From CAZHWT01 sp964536215 (GTDB taxonomy: Bacteria; Patescibacteriota; CAZHWT01): a DNA stretch of 64,000 bases. Every line of letters starts with the position of its first letter. Position 1 is the stretch's first letter. The stretch is taken from the NCBI GenBank assembly GCA_964536215.1, contig CAZHWT010000003.1:14399-78398 (forward strand). The letters are read 5' to 3'. The notes beneath the pieces are model-generated. The model ran no database searches. It had not been told where the DNA came from and saw only the letters and a list, made by a program, of their open reading frames with translations. Position numbers and translations under genes: made by a program. This document shows, piece by piece, positions 43,726 through 52,062 of this stretch.

Positions 43726-46605
43726 TTATAGCTGAGGAATAACCTCGTCGAGAGCTTGCTGCATCGTTTTGACGGTAATTCCAGAATCGTGAACTTTAGC
43801 CATCTCTTGAATAAAAGCGTCGGGATAAGTGTCATACGATTCAGGGTTTTGACCCACGCGATGATAGACCAGAATGAGCCAGGTATTGTCCCGTTGAGCT
43901 TCGGCAATCCAGCCAGCCACTTGTTCCGGGGTAGTCCCAACTAACATGTTTTGTACCTTTAAGCGATACTGGTCAAAGTTATCCTTAGAGTTGAATCCTT
44001 CATCCACAGTTCGGTTAGAATGGTAGCGCTGCTGGATATTATTGATGACTGTGCCATCATACAGGCCATACGGCAGAGCGAAGTTAATAATCGTGCCTTG
44101 GCCAATAATGCTTTCCAGATAGGTCTTTGAGTGGTCCAGTTCGTACTCCTGTTGGGCTTGAGATAGCGAAGTCATATCGGGATGAGTGACGGTATGAGAA
44201 CCGATTTCATGCCCCGAGGTATAGAAGTCGCGAATCTTTTGCTCATTGGCAGCTCCAGTCCCTTCAATAAACTGAGTGGCATAGAACTGAGTCGATTTGA
44301 AGCCGTACTGATTAAGTATGGGCAATACATTCTGGTGATTATCTTCCCAACCATCATCGAAGGTTAGGGTGAGTAATGCCCGATTAAATCCGGTTGGTGA
44401 GTAAGAAGTAATCGAGTAGTCATCGGTAATCAGGAAGCCTACTCCCGTAATGATGTGGTAAATAGTGATAGTTGCCACATTCGCAGGAGTAGTGAATGAG
44501 TCTGAATATTTGGCCCATCCTGTGCTTGGGTTAGCGTTGCGAAGTGTGCTGTAGATGACGCTGCCGTCAGTATTATCAAACCGGACTACAACCGAAGTAG
44601 TTACATCGGACTGGTAGTAGTTAGTTACCAGATATTCTTTATTAGGCAGGGCTGGCTGAGGATCATAGAACCATTTGGCGTCGCCGTCAGTGTATGTATC
44701 CATGGTTACTTTAATGCTGCGAGAGCCAGTGTGCCCGGTTGTCAGATACTGGAATGATCCAGTATTCGTACCCCATCGGTTAGTAGACCAGCCTACTGGA
44801 GCCGTGTTGGCCAAGTTGGCTTGTTCAACTGACGCATTAGGGACGTTGTTAGTAATGACTGGAGTTGGCTCTGGCGGAGCGAGTTCCATTGAGAAGTTGT
44901 CAGTCTGCAGGGTGCCGTTGGCTGAGAGCAAATGGTATATAGTTACAGTTTTAACATTAGCAGGCGTAGTAAATGTGTCCTGGTATTGGGTCCAGTTAGC
45001 TTTGGCAGGAGCATCTTTCAGGTCTACATATTTAATCGACCCATCGCTCATACCGTAGGCAGCAACTACATAGCTCTGCGCTGTCGATTTGTAGTAGTCC
45101 TTAAAGGTGTAGGCGGTATTAGGCGTTACAGCAACCGGGCTAAAGAACCATTTAGCGTCACCATCGGTGTAGCCTGATATCGTTACCTTAAGGCTCCGAG
45201 CACCCTCCTGACCATTGGTTGCATACTCGAAGGTAGGCGTATTGCTGCCCCAGGCATTTGATGACCAACCCGCAGGTGCAGTCCCATTAGCCGTTTCAAC
45301 CGAGCTATTAGCAATTAAGTTAGTTGATTGAGTCGGTGTTGGAGTCGGAGTAGGTGTAGGGGTAGGGGTAGGAGTAGGCGTGGAGGTGGGAGTTGGGGTC
45401 AGCGTAGGCGTAGGTGTGGGCGTAGCGGTAGGCGTTGGGGTTGGGGTGGGGATTGGGGTAGGCGTAGGAGTCGGAGTAGGAGTAGGCGTTACGTTACTCG
45501 CTGGTGCCAGTGAGAATGAATCGGTCTGCAGATATCCATTGCGTGAAAGCAAGTGGTAAACGGTAACGTTCTTAGCATTGGCTGGGGCTATAAATGTGGC
45601 CTCGTACAAAGTCCAGTTGGCGGCGGCTGGAGCAGTGGCCAATTCAACATACTGCGTCTGTCCTGTGGTGAGTTTGTATGTCAGTACAAGCCGACTAACA
45701 ACATCTGACTTGTAGTAATCTTGGAAGGTGTAGGTTGTACCGGCCGAGACGTTGACAGGATTAAAGAACCATTTAGCATCGCCCGAGCCATAGTTAGAGA
45801 TAGATACCTTAACTGAATGTGTGCCCGTGTGTCCTTCGGCTACATAATCGAAGGTAGGAGTATTTGAGCCCCAAGAGTCAGTAGACCACCCGTTAGGCAT
45901 GGTAGGCGTACCAGATTTTGGTGTTTCTACTGAATTGTTTCCAATTAGATTACCAGATGGAGTGGGGGTAGGGGTGGGAGTGGGTGTGGAGGTAGGGGTT
46001 GCCGTCGGAGTAGGAGTAGGCGTTGGTGTGACAGTCAGGGTGGGCGTAGGCGTTGGGTTCGCACCAGTGGACAAGTTTGCTGAATCAATTTGCAGACTAC
46101 CTACCGACCGAATCAAATGGAACATGCTGACGTGACCAGTATTGGCCGGAGTCGTAAAGGTAACTTCACCCCTGGTCCAGTTTGAGCTGGTCGGAGCCTG
46201 TCCAAGTTCAACATAGCTTACCTTGCCCGCTGTGTCCTTGTACTGGACTACATAATACGTTGGGGTGGAGGATTTGTAATAATCGCTATACGTATACTGC
46301 GTGTCGCCCGTCACAACAACTGGGGTAAAATACCACTTAGCATCACCGTTGGTGTAGCTGTCCATGCGCACAGTAAGGCTCTTAGTGCCATCATGCCCAT
46401 CTGCCTTGTTGTATTCAAACGTGGTGGAGTTGGTTCCCCATACTCCAGTTTTCCATCTGGCTGGCAGATTGGAGTCTGCACTAACCGTTTCCACGGATGG
46501 ATTGGGCACAAGATTTGTTCCGGCAGCCTGTGAAGGTCGAAGAATGTTTACACCGGCTACCATTAGAACTATTGCAAGGGCTGCGACGCATAATGTTTTT
46601 AACAT
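43726..46605 (-). CDS. Secreted polysaccharide deacetylase with four jelly-roll repeats
   Basis: This protein of about 959 residues has a signal/anchor helix (1-22). Four repeats of a roughly 140-residue jelly-roll module follow, each with N.SVE, W.T..WG.N...F.Y...GH.G..S..V....Y..GDAKW.F.P and SF.TPAN...I.L. Thr-Pro stalks of varied length join them. The C-terminal NodB domain starts about residue 743: TFDDGW (catalytic base Asp and metal Asp), SHTVTH (metal His pair), ALPYG, and a late VYHRVG. It should remove acetyl groups from a GlcNAc-like polymer outside the cell. The repeats probably bind the polymer. The start is the ATG at 46605; a GTG at 46617 is also in frame. Confidence 0.92.
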   Translation of the reverse strand: MLKTLCVAALAIVLMVAGVNILRPSQAAGTNLVPNPSVETVSADSNLPARWKTGVWGTNSTTFEYNKADGHDGTKSLTVRMDSYTNGDAKWYFTPVVVTGDTQYTYSDYYKSSTPTYYVVQYKDTAGKVSYVELGQAPTSSNWTRGEVTFTTPANTGHVSMFHLIRSVGSLQIDSANLSTGANPTPTPTLTVTPTPTPTPTATPTSTPTPTPTPTPSGNLIGNNSVETPKSGTPTMPNGWSTDSWGSNTPTFDYVAEGHTGTHSVKVSISNYGSGDAKWFFNPVNVSAGTTYTFQDYYKSDVVSRLVLTYKLTTGQTQYVELATAPAAANWTLYEATFIAPANAKNVTVYHLLSRNGYLQTDSFSLAPASNVTPTPTPTPTPTPIPTPTPTPTATPTPTPTLTPTPTSTPTPTPTPTPTPTPTPTQSTNLIANSSVETANGTAPAGWSSNAWGSNTPTFEYATNGQEGARSLKVTISGYTDGDAKWFFSPVAVTPNTAYTFKDYYKSTAQSYVVAAYGMSDGSIKYVDLKDAPAKANWTQYQDTFTTPANVKTVTIYHLLSANGTLQTDNFSMELAPPEPTPVITNNVPNASVEQANLANTAPVGWSTNRWGTNTGSFQYLTTGHTGSRSIKVTMDTYTDGDAKWFYDPQPALPNKEYLVTNYYQSDVTTSVVVRFDNTDGSVIYSTLRNANPSTGWAKYSDSFTTPANVATITIYHIITGVGFLITDDYSITSYSPTGFNRALLTLTFDDGWEDNHQNVLPILNQYGFKSTQFYATQFIEGTGAANEQKIRDFYTSGHEIGSHTVTHPDMTSLSQAQQEYELDHSKTYLESIIGQGTIINFALPYGLYDGTVINNIQQRYHSNRTVDEGFNSKDNFDQYRLKVQNMLVGTTPEQVAGWIAEAQRDNTWLILVYHRVGQNPESYDTYPDAFIQEMAKVHDSGITVKTMQQALDEVIPQL

Positions 46606-46806
46606 ATAGAATAACACTTTCTATACTTTTTTGTACTACCCTTTTTTTATAGTATTATTGTAACTACATACATTAAATGTACATCTTCGACCGTCCTGCT
46701 TGTCAATAGGCAAGCATGTATCAAAGATAGCGAGCTTGCACACACCTTCACCTAAAGGTCACGCTACTTTATTTGACTAGATGAACATTGTGAATTTGAG
46801 GATCGT

Positions 46807-48222
46807 TTATGGGAGTGACAGATTGACCACTCCTGTGGCGCTGGGGGTGGCAGACTTCACGGTCGGCAGTGGCGTCGGAGTGGGGATGGCGACACTTGTC
46901 GGAACAGGAGTAGGAGTCGCGGTTGGGGCGGCAGTTACGGGAGTTGGGGATGGCGTGGCTTGCAACGTGTTAAAGGGGAAGACCGGCGGGAAGTCGGGCA
47001 TGGTGGGCATGGGCCAGGGGTTCCACCAGCCGCAGAAAAGGACAGGACGAATCCACCAACCGCGCCAGAAGGGGAAATGGTGGTGAGAGTGCTGGTCAAA
47101 GTGGCTAGAGTGCCACTGCTGGCTGTTGGGCATGGGCATTTGGTCAACGAGTTGGTGGTTAGATTGGTTGAGGGTAAAGGCAGTGGTGTCAGTGGCTTGA
47201 ATGTTTAGTTGGTCGAGCGGCAGCGTCAAATCCGTTTGGGCCGGCTTGTCCTGAGTCTCTATAGTATTCCAATCACTATTTACAATCGTATAGGTGCTGT
47301 TGGCTTTTATAGCAGCGTGATGAGGGAATGTAATTTTTTTATGCCGCCACGACTGGTCAAAATACCAATTACCTAGGTCAACGTGGTGATGGTTAATGTT
47401 GCGCAGCTCAATCCAAGCTAAGCGGTAGATATGATTAATTTGATACCAATGAACTTTCCAGATAACAATGCCACAAGGAAAGTGAGATTGCGAACCGTCG
47501 TCGGCCACGGATAAAGTGAGTCCCGTTGCCGTTACCTGAGCCGAAAACAAGGCTTGGACTGGCGAGGCTGTAGCCATAATCATGGAAGCTGAAAGAATGA
47601 TTGCCACAGCAATAGAAGGTAGGCGCGAAGTATTGGAGCTGGAGCCCGAGCCTGGATCCGAATTTTGCAACGCCTTACGAGTCCGCTTTTCCACCTCTTC
47701 GTTAATCCCTTGCTTAATCTTGCGGATTTGCAGAATAGCGATGAGCAAGGCAGGGATGCCAATAGCAATGGCAAAACCAATCGGCGCCTTTATCCAGGTC
47801 ACCGCATAACCAACCAGTGGAATATTAAACTGGTATATCCCTTTTATTTGTGCGGGAGAAATAAACCAGGAATCTATAGCCTCGTTATTGTCCCCTTTGG
47901 TTAGGTACATAACCGAATTATCTGACTTCTGCACACTATTAATACGGTGCATTATTGTAGTCTGTGGGTTATTAGGCGATTCAAATGCAATAATTTGGCC
48001 GGAAGATAAATCTTTGGTATCAGCTGCTGTAACCAAAGCTATGGCTCCAGTTGGAATAGTCGGCTCCATAGAGCCACTTACCACGGCATAAAAGCTGGCA
48101 AAGTTTTTAGTTGGTAAAAGTGGCGATGCCAAAATCACCATTACAGCAACTAAAGCTAGAAACAGCACCCATTCCAGGGTTTTTATTACTATTTTTAGTT
48201 TTGAGTTTTGTTGACTATCCAT
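46807..48222 (-). CDS. SipW-type signal peptidase fused to a TasA-like leader and lamin-tail-like domain
   Basis: This is a 471-residue fusion. Residues 1-170 are a signal peptidase I of the ER/SipW kind: anchor 16-35, catalytic Ser51 in SGSMEPTIP, His92 in IMHRI (His in place of the bacterial Lys), GDNNE, and a second helix 145-165. Residues 201-235 form a new signal-like helix ending SPVQA-LFSAQVTATGLTLS. This closely resembles the cleaved N-terminus of the TasA-like protein encoded just upstream (TAYA-AFNSNVTFTGVTL). Residues about 255-330 look like a lamin-tail domain (AWIELRNINHHHVDLGNWYF). A His/Trp-rich patch and a Pro/Thr stalk finish the protein. It is probably a protease that matures its own C-terminal half and the neighbour. 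Confidence 0.88.
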   Translation of the reverse strand: MDSQQNSKLKIVIKTLEWVLFLALVAVMVILASPLLPTKNFASFYAVVSGSMEPTIPTGAIALVTAADTKDLSSGQIIAFESPNNPQTTIMHRINSVQKSDNSVMYLTKGDNNEAIDSWFISPAQIKGIYQFNIPLVGYAVTWIKAPIGFAIAIGIPALLIAILQIRKIKQGINEEVEKRTRKALQNSDPGSGSSSNTSRLPSIAVAIILSASMIMATASPVQALFSAQVTATGLTLSVADDGSQSHFPCGIVIWKVHWYQINHIYRLAWIELRNINHHHVDLGNWYFDQSWRHKKITFPHHAAIKANSTYTIVNSDWNTIETQDKPAQTDLTLPLDQLNIQATDTTAFTLNQSNHQLVDQMPMPNSQQWHSSHFDQHSHHHFPFWRGWWIRPVLFCGWWNPWPMPTMPDFPPVFPFNTLQATPSPTPVTAAPTATPTPVPTSVAIPTPTPLPTVKSATPSATGVVNLSLP

Positions 48223-48252
48223 ACTTTGTCATCCCAAAAGCTGTATCCTTAG

Positions 48253-48297
48253 AGGCTTGATGGGAAGCGCAAATTTCTTTGCGCTTCCGACAAGCCT
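48253..48297 (-). promoter_or_regulatory. Intercistronic hairpin between the TasA-like and SipW-like genes
   Basis: GGAAGCGCAAA (48263-48273) pairs with TTTGCGCTTCC (48278-48288), flanked by AGGCTTG/CAAGCCT. No T run follows on the minus strand, so it is more likely an mRNA-stability or processing element than a terminator. Confidence 0.65.
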
Positions 48298-48304
48298 GTA
48301 TGTC

Positions 48305-48835
48305 TTAAAGGCTTTGTTCTCCGAGCAGTGAAATATTAAAGATAATATCTGTTCCTGCAACAGAGTCAGGCGCACTACCATCAAGATAGTACGATACCTT
48401 ATAGTTGCGCGATGAGTCTGCACCCAGCACCACATCATTCAGTGAACGCTTGGTCTGAAGTTGGTTCAGAGTATACCAACCGCTAGTATGCGCATCATCA
48501 GCAGTTGAAATCTGTACTTTAATTAAGTCACCGAGGGCAGTGGTTCCACCGATTGCTCCCGTCTGAACATACAAGTTAAAGTCAACATCGCCAGTATTAT
48601 TCAGCTTGAAGGGCGCAGTCTTGATTTCTCCAGGCACCAAAGTGTCTACAGTATCATCGATTGGTACTGTGCCAGTAAAGATGTCTCCGGCAATCTCCAC
48701 GCTAAGCCCTGCTGTCGCGGCGCCTAATGTCACTCCAGTAAATGTAACATTGGAGTTAAACGCAGCATAAGCAGTGCTCGAAACTAGAGCTACGAGCGCT
48801 ACTAAGGTTACGATTCCAGTATAAATTTTATTCAT
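48305..48835 (-). CDS. TasA/camelysin-like matrix fibre protein
   Basis: This 176-residue secreted protein has a signal peptide (1-24, LVSSTAYA) of the type cleaved by SipW peptidases, followed by AFNSNVTFTGVTLGAATAGL. The mature part is a beta-sandwich with LVPGEIKTAPFKLNNTGDVDFNLYVQTG, the phrase by which TasA/CalY (M73-like) proteins are recognised. The ATG at 48835 is preceded by GGAGGAGGTG. In Bacillus, TasA forms biofilm fibres after SipW cleavage; here its SipW-like peptidase is encoded immediately downstream. No protease active site is evident despite the camelysin name. Confidence 0.9.
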   Translation of the reverse strand: MNKIYTGIVTLVALVALVSSTAYAAFNSNVTFTGVTLGAATAGLSVEIAGDIFTGTVPIDDTVDTLVPGEIKTAPFKLNNTGDVDFNLYVQTGAIGGTTALGDLIKVQISTADDAHTSGWYTLNQLQTKRSLNDVVLGADSSRNYKVSYYLDGSAPDSVAGTDIIFNISLLGEQSL

Positions 48836-48860
48836 ATATATCACCTCCTCCCATAAAAAC

Positions 48861-48886
48861 AGCCGCGTAAGTGCGCGGCTATTGTA
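48861..48886 (-). promoter_or_regulatory. Hairpin with T run and overlapping promoter before the TasA-like gene
   Basis: AGCCGCG pairs with CGCGGCT (48861-48880). On the minus strand it is followed by GTTTTTATGGGAGGAGG, a terminator shape directly ahead of the ribosome-binding site. A -10-like TACAAT (48881-48886) with TTCACC 18 bp upstream abuts the hairpin. Either it is an attenuator served by a promoter further up, or the promoter fires inside it and the hairpin never forms in RNA. Confidence 0.5.
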
Positions 48887-49022
48887 GAGTCATCATCTTG
48901 ATTAGGTGAAGTTTTAAGAGATAGATGTAGGGTCATAGTAGGGCATGTATGAACGTAGATTGATAGCTTGTAGTAATAGCATAGCACTGGGCGCAGTGGT
49001 GTTCAATGGGTGAAGCAATGCG

Positions 49023-49043
49023 CCCCCACCTGCGAGGTGGGGG
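49023..49043 (+). repeat. REP hairpin, free copy
   Basis: CCCCCACCT (49023-49031), GCG loop, AGGTGGGGG. It contains the same 17-base core that frames the RAYT gene at 18.5-19.3 kb. Confidence 0.88.
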
Positions 49044-49107
49044 TTCTCCTTACACCTAGGTTAGCTGCGGTTAATTCAGGGTTAAATTGAGCGTAAAAAT
49101 GGCCTCT

Positions 49108-49153
49108 AGAATGCGTCCTGGAGGGCTGCAAGGGGGCTAGAAGGGCCGATAGT
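49108..49153 (+). repeat. Dispersed 46-bp repeat, copy 2
   Basis: This is about 90% identical to 9867-9912, including AGAATGCGTCCTGGAGG and GGCCGATAGT. It lies in the 432-bp divergent region 48836-49267, together with the REP copy and the promoter below. Confidence 0.8.
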
Positions 49154-49199
49154 TTGAGGGCTGTGGTCAGTAGCGGGTCTGTATGTGAGCCCTTCTCTC

Positions 49200-49228
49200 T
49201 TGATTATTAGCCGATAGTTGTGTATAAG
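49200..49228 (+). promoter_or_regulatory. Promoter of the 49268 gene
   Basis: TTGATT (49200-49205), 17-bp spacer, TATAAG (49223-49228). Confidence 0.6.
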
Positions 49229-49267
49229 TAAGGTTCGTCTTTTGTTTGCTAGAGAGAGGAAATAAAC

Positions 49268-49633
49268 ATGGACAAGCATGTAGCCCAGCCGCTTTATGAT
49301 CATTCGAGTCAGATGAAGGCAGAGAAGGTTGCCGACCTTCCAAGACTTTACCAAGAGGCAATGAGCCTTCAAAGGGATCGACCTTGGCGCGAACCGTTTC
49401 GGCAATTTATTCGCGATGCCGCAGAGGCGGGATTTGTGCCAATTGCCATGACCAATCAGACTGAGGACAGGTGCGATATGATCTCAGAAGATCGGCACAT
49501 TATGCTATTGATTGCTCTGGATGGAATGACGCCGCGAATTACGGCGACCCTAACAGATAGCAATCAGAGCACTCTGGTTTCCCCGCCCTATAGTGGGGTG
49601 AAAATTAAAGTTGCTCTTGGCTTGCTTTGGTAA
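49268..49633 (+). CDS. Hypothetical soluble protein
   Basis: This 121-residue protein has no signal peptide or membrane helix. It reads as a helical first half (LYQEAMSLQRD...FRQFIRDAAEAGF) and a beta second half (HIMLLIALDGMTPRITATL). AGAGAGGAAATAAAC precedes the ATG, and a strong promoter and terminator frame it as a single-gene unit. I recognise no family. Confidence 0.68.
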   Translation: MDKHVAQPLYDHSSQMKAEKVADLPRLYQEAMSLQRDRPWREPFRQFIRDAAEAGFVPIAMTNQTEDRCDMISEDRHIMLLIALDGMTPRITATLTDSNQSTLVSPPYSGVKIKVALGLLW

Positions 49634-49651
49634 CCGGGCTGCAGCTCGCTA

Positions 49652-49687
49652 GCCACTTGGTCTCAACGGAGACTAAGTGGCATTTTT
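49652..49687 (+). terminator. Intrinsic terminator after the 49268 gene
   Basis: GCCACTTGGTCTC pairs with GAGACTAAGTGGC around AACG and is followed by ATTTTT. Confidence 0.92.
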
Positions 49688-49899
49688 ATTACTGCCGATT
49701 ATACAGCTACTCTCCGCATTATCATTCTGATTTCCACCACAGACACTTCCAAAGAGTATCTCGTCGAGAGACAGAAGATTCTTCGCTACGCGCAGAATTG
49801 TTGTGGAAGTAGCCGGGTGTCAATTCGCGCTAATGCTATATATACAAAGCTGGACATAGGGGTTTATAGTTACCTATGCAATTATTTTGAAGGAATTTT

Positions 49900-51582
49900 A
49901 TGCCAACTACTACCCCGTCCGAGCAGACGCCAACATCTGCCATTCCTAATTCATCATTAGCCCTCCTGAAAAAGTGGGCACCATTAATTATTCTGGCTTT
50001 GTCGTTGGGCATTATTATTATCGATACCACCATTCTCAACGTTTCACTGCGCTACATTATTGCTGATTTAAACACGGATATTCAGAGCTTGCAGTGGGTA
50101 ATTTCGGCTTACTCACTCACCTTGGCCGCCCTGACCATTACGGGTGGGCGATTGGGTGACTTTTTTGGTCGGAAGCGGATGTTCTTGGTTGGAGCAGCCT
50201 TATTTGCCTTGGGCTCATTTGTGGCGTCTATTTCCACTTCGGTAGGAATGTTGCTGGCTGGTGAAGCTATTATCGAAGGCGTGGGGGCGGCTTTAATGAT
50301 GCCTGCTACGGCCTCACTTTTATTGACCACCTACCAGGGGCGCGACAGAGCCTTGGCCTTCGGTGTCTGGGGTGGTGTGGCTGGGGCGGCTTCGGCGATT
50401 GGGCCGATTGTGGGTGGATTTTTAACCAAAAACTTTGACTGGCGATGGGGATTTAGGATTAATTTGTTTGTTGTCGCAGTCGTATTGCTGTGCTCGTTTG
50501 TGATTAAAGAATCCCGCGACAAGCAGGAAAAGGCCCGAATCGACTTTGTGGGTGTAGGGCTATCAGCCTTGGGACTATTGGCGATTGTATACAGCTTTAT
50601 CGAGGCATCGACGTATGGTTGGTGGGAGATGAAGAAAGACTTTATTATTGATGACCTAATTATCTGGGGCGGACACGTTTCGTTTGTACCTTTTTTGATT
50701 TTACTCGGGTTATTGATTCTGGCTTTGTTTGCCTGGTGGGAAAACAGAGTGGAGAGCCAGGGCCAGACCCCGTTGGTGTCGTTAGGACTGTTTAAAAACA
50801 GACAGTTTACGACTGGCGTGCTGACCATGACGGTCATGTCGCTGGGTATGACTGGTTTATTCTTTACTCTGCCAGTGTTTTGGCAGGGAGTTAAAGGCTA
50901 CGACGCACTGCAAACTGGTTTAGTCGGCCTGCCTACCTCGATTGCTTTAGTTATTGTTTCACCATTAGGCGCAGTTATATCTCATAAAATTTCACCTAAG
51001 TTAATGATTCAAACTGGACTAGTGCTGACAACCATTGCTGTATGGTGGCTGCGTTGGACATTTACACCAGAGACGACCTGGTACCAAGCTGCCGGACCAT
51101 TGGCGTTGTTTGGGACTGGCATGGGATTGGTAATGTCGCAGATAAGCAACTTGACCCTATCGGCGGTCTCGCCCCAGCAAGCCGGCGAAGCCGCTGGAGT
51201 AAACAGTACCATGCGCAATGTTGGCGGAGCCTTTGGCGCTGCTATTTTGGGGGCGGTATTACTGAGTGTTGTCTCTACCCAAGTTGGAAATAGAATTGCT
51301 GACAGCAAGGTTTTGCCAGAATCCGCTAAGCCACAGATTGCAGCCGCGGCCGCCCAGCAAGGCTCGGCTATTGAATTTGGTGGCGGAGAATCTAAAACTG
51401 ATTCATCTTTGCCGCCACAGGTTGCGGCCGAGATGACCAAGATTGCCCACCAGGCCACGGTGGACGGAATTAGAGCTTCGCTGTTCTACACGGCACTGTT
51501 TATATTATTAGCCTTTGCTACTTCGTTCTTGCTTCCAGCGACCCAGAAGGTCGAGACGGAACAGCCGGCGAGCTCAGCATAG
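49900..51582 (+). CDS. DHA2-type MFS drug/proton antiporter
   Basis: This 560-residue transporter has about 14 membrane helices. It carries the DHA2 start pattern IIIIDTTILNVSLRYI (motif D1 region), motif A GGRLGDFFGRKRMF, and the motif-C-like GVWGGVAGAASAIGPIVGGFL. A large hydrophilic segment lies between the last two helices (about 480-520). These 14-helix pumps export drugs, dyes or metabolites. GAAGGAA precedes the ATG. Its 3' end faces topoisomerase IB across a 480-bp repeat-filled gap. Confidence 0.93.
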   Translation: MPTTTPSEQTPTSAIPNSSLALLKKWAPLIILALSLGIIIIDTTILNVSLRYIIADLNTDIQSLQWVISAYSLTLAALTITGGRLGDFFGRKRMFLVGAALFALGSFVASISTSVGMLLAGEAIIEGVGAALMMPATASLLLTTYQGRDRALAFGVWGGVAGAASAIGPIVGGFLTKNFDWRWGFRINLFVVAVVLLCSFVIKESRDKQEKARIDFVGVGLSALGLLAIVYSFIEASTYGWWEMKKDFIIDDLIIWGGHVSFVPFLILLGLLILALFAWWENRVESQGQTPLVSLGLFKNRQFTTGVLTMTVMSLGMTGLFFTLPVFWQGVKGYDALQTGLVGLPTSIALVIVSPLGAVISHKISPKLMIQTGLVLTTIAVWWLRWTFTPETTWYQAAGPLALFGTGMGLVMSQISNLTLSAVSPQQAGEAAGVNSTMRNVGGAFGAAILGAVLLSVVSTQVGNRIADSKVLPESAKPQIAAAAAQQGSAIEFGGGESKTDSSLPPQVAAEMTKIAHQATVDGIRASLFYTALFILLAFATSFLLPATQKVETEQPASSA

Positions 51583-51682
51583 TTGAGCAGACGGGAGTAG
51601 GCGAGTTGGGAGTCGAGGGTTGGCACGTTTGCTCGTAGTGGTAGCTGAATCGAGTTGCGGGAGCGAATAACGAAGCAGAACC

Positions 51683-51699
51683 TGTCCGCCTCTGGCGGA
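51683..51699 (+). repeat. TGTCCGCC hairpin, copy 4
   Basis: TGTCCGCCTCTGGCGGA, identical to copies 3 and 5. Confidence 0.88.
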
Positions 51700-51853
51700 A
51701 ATAAGCGAAGATACGAGTAGGCAAGTAGGTAAGTAGGTAAGTTAAATGCCAAGGAGCAAGAGTCCAAATGCTAAACAAAGGTAAGCGTAAATCGTTAATC
51801 GTTAATCGTTAATCGCTAACTGGAAACCGTAACCTACTTTCGAGCAAGTGAAC

Positions 51854-51873
51854 GTACGTACACGTGTACGTAC
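51854..51873. repeat. GTACGTAC palindrome, copy 3
   Basis: GTACGTACACGTGTACGTAC, identical over 20 bases to 36497-36516. Confidence 0.92.
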
Positions 51874-52004
51874 ACGTTTATGTACATGTGGCAAAAGGAT
51901 TCTCGATCGGGTCGAGAATGACAGAAATGGTGTGGAGAGGTACGAAGTACGAGTTACGGGATCGAATAACGAAGCTTTGAATAACGAATAAACCAAGTAA
52001 CTCG

Positions 52005-52021
52005 TGTCCGCCTCTGGCGGA
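52005..52021 (+). repeat. TGTCCGCC hairpin, copy 5
   Basis: TGTCCGCCTCTGGCGGA, followed by AAATAGACGAATAACGAAC, which also follows or precedes other copies. Confidence 0.88.
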
Positions 52022-52062
52022 AATAGACGAATAACGAACTAACGAACTAACCAGTATCCCCA

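Larger units (their letters stand above)
51583..52062. repeat. Intergenic repeat mosaic between convergent genes
   Basis: This stretch has no gene. It contains GAGTTGCGGGAGCGAATAACG, two TGTCCGCC hairpins (51683-51699 and 52005-52021), CAAGTAGGTAAGTAGGTAAG, the GTACGTAC palindrome (51854-51873), GGGTCGAGAATGACA and GGTACGAAGTACGAGTTACGG. The order and words parallel 12488-12946. Confidence 0.85.

Noticed and set aside
45328..46135. Arg/Gly/Val-rich frames on the plus strand
   Set aside because: They are antisense shadows of the Thr-Pro stalks of the deacetylase.
48305..48835. Camelysin-type protease activity
   Set aside because: The family name suggests a metalloprotease, but no zinc-binding motif is visible, so a fibre protein is the better reading.
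49627..49812. Small frame after the 49268 gene
   Set aside because: It spans the terminator hairpin and has no start signal or protein-like composition.
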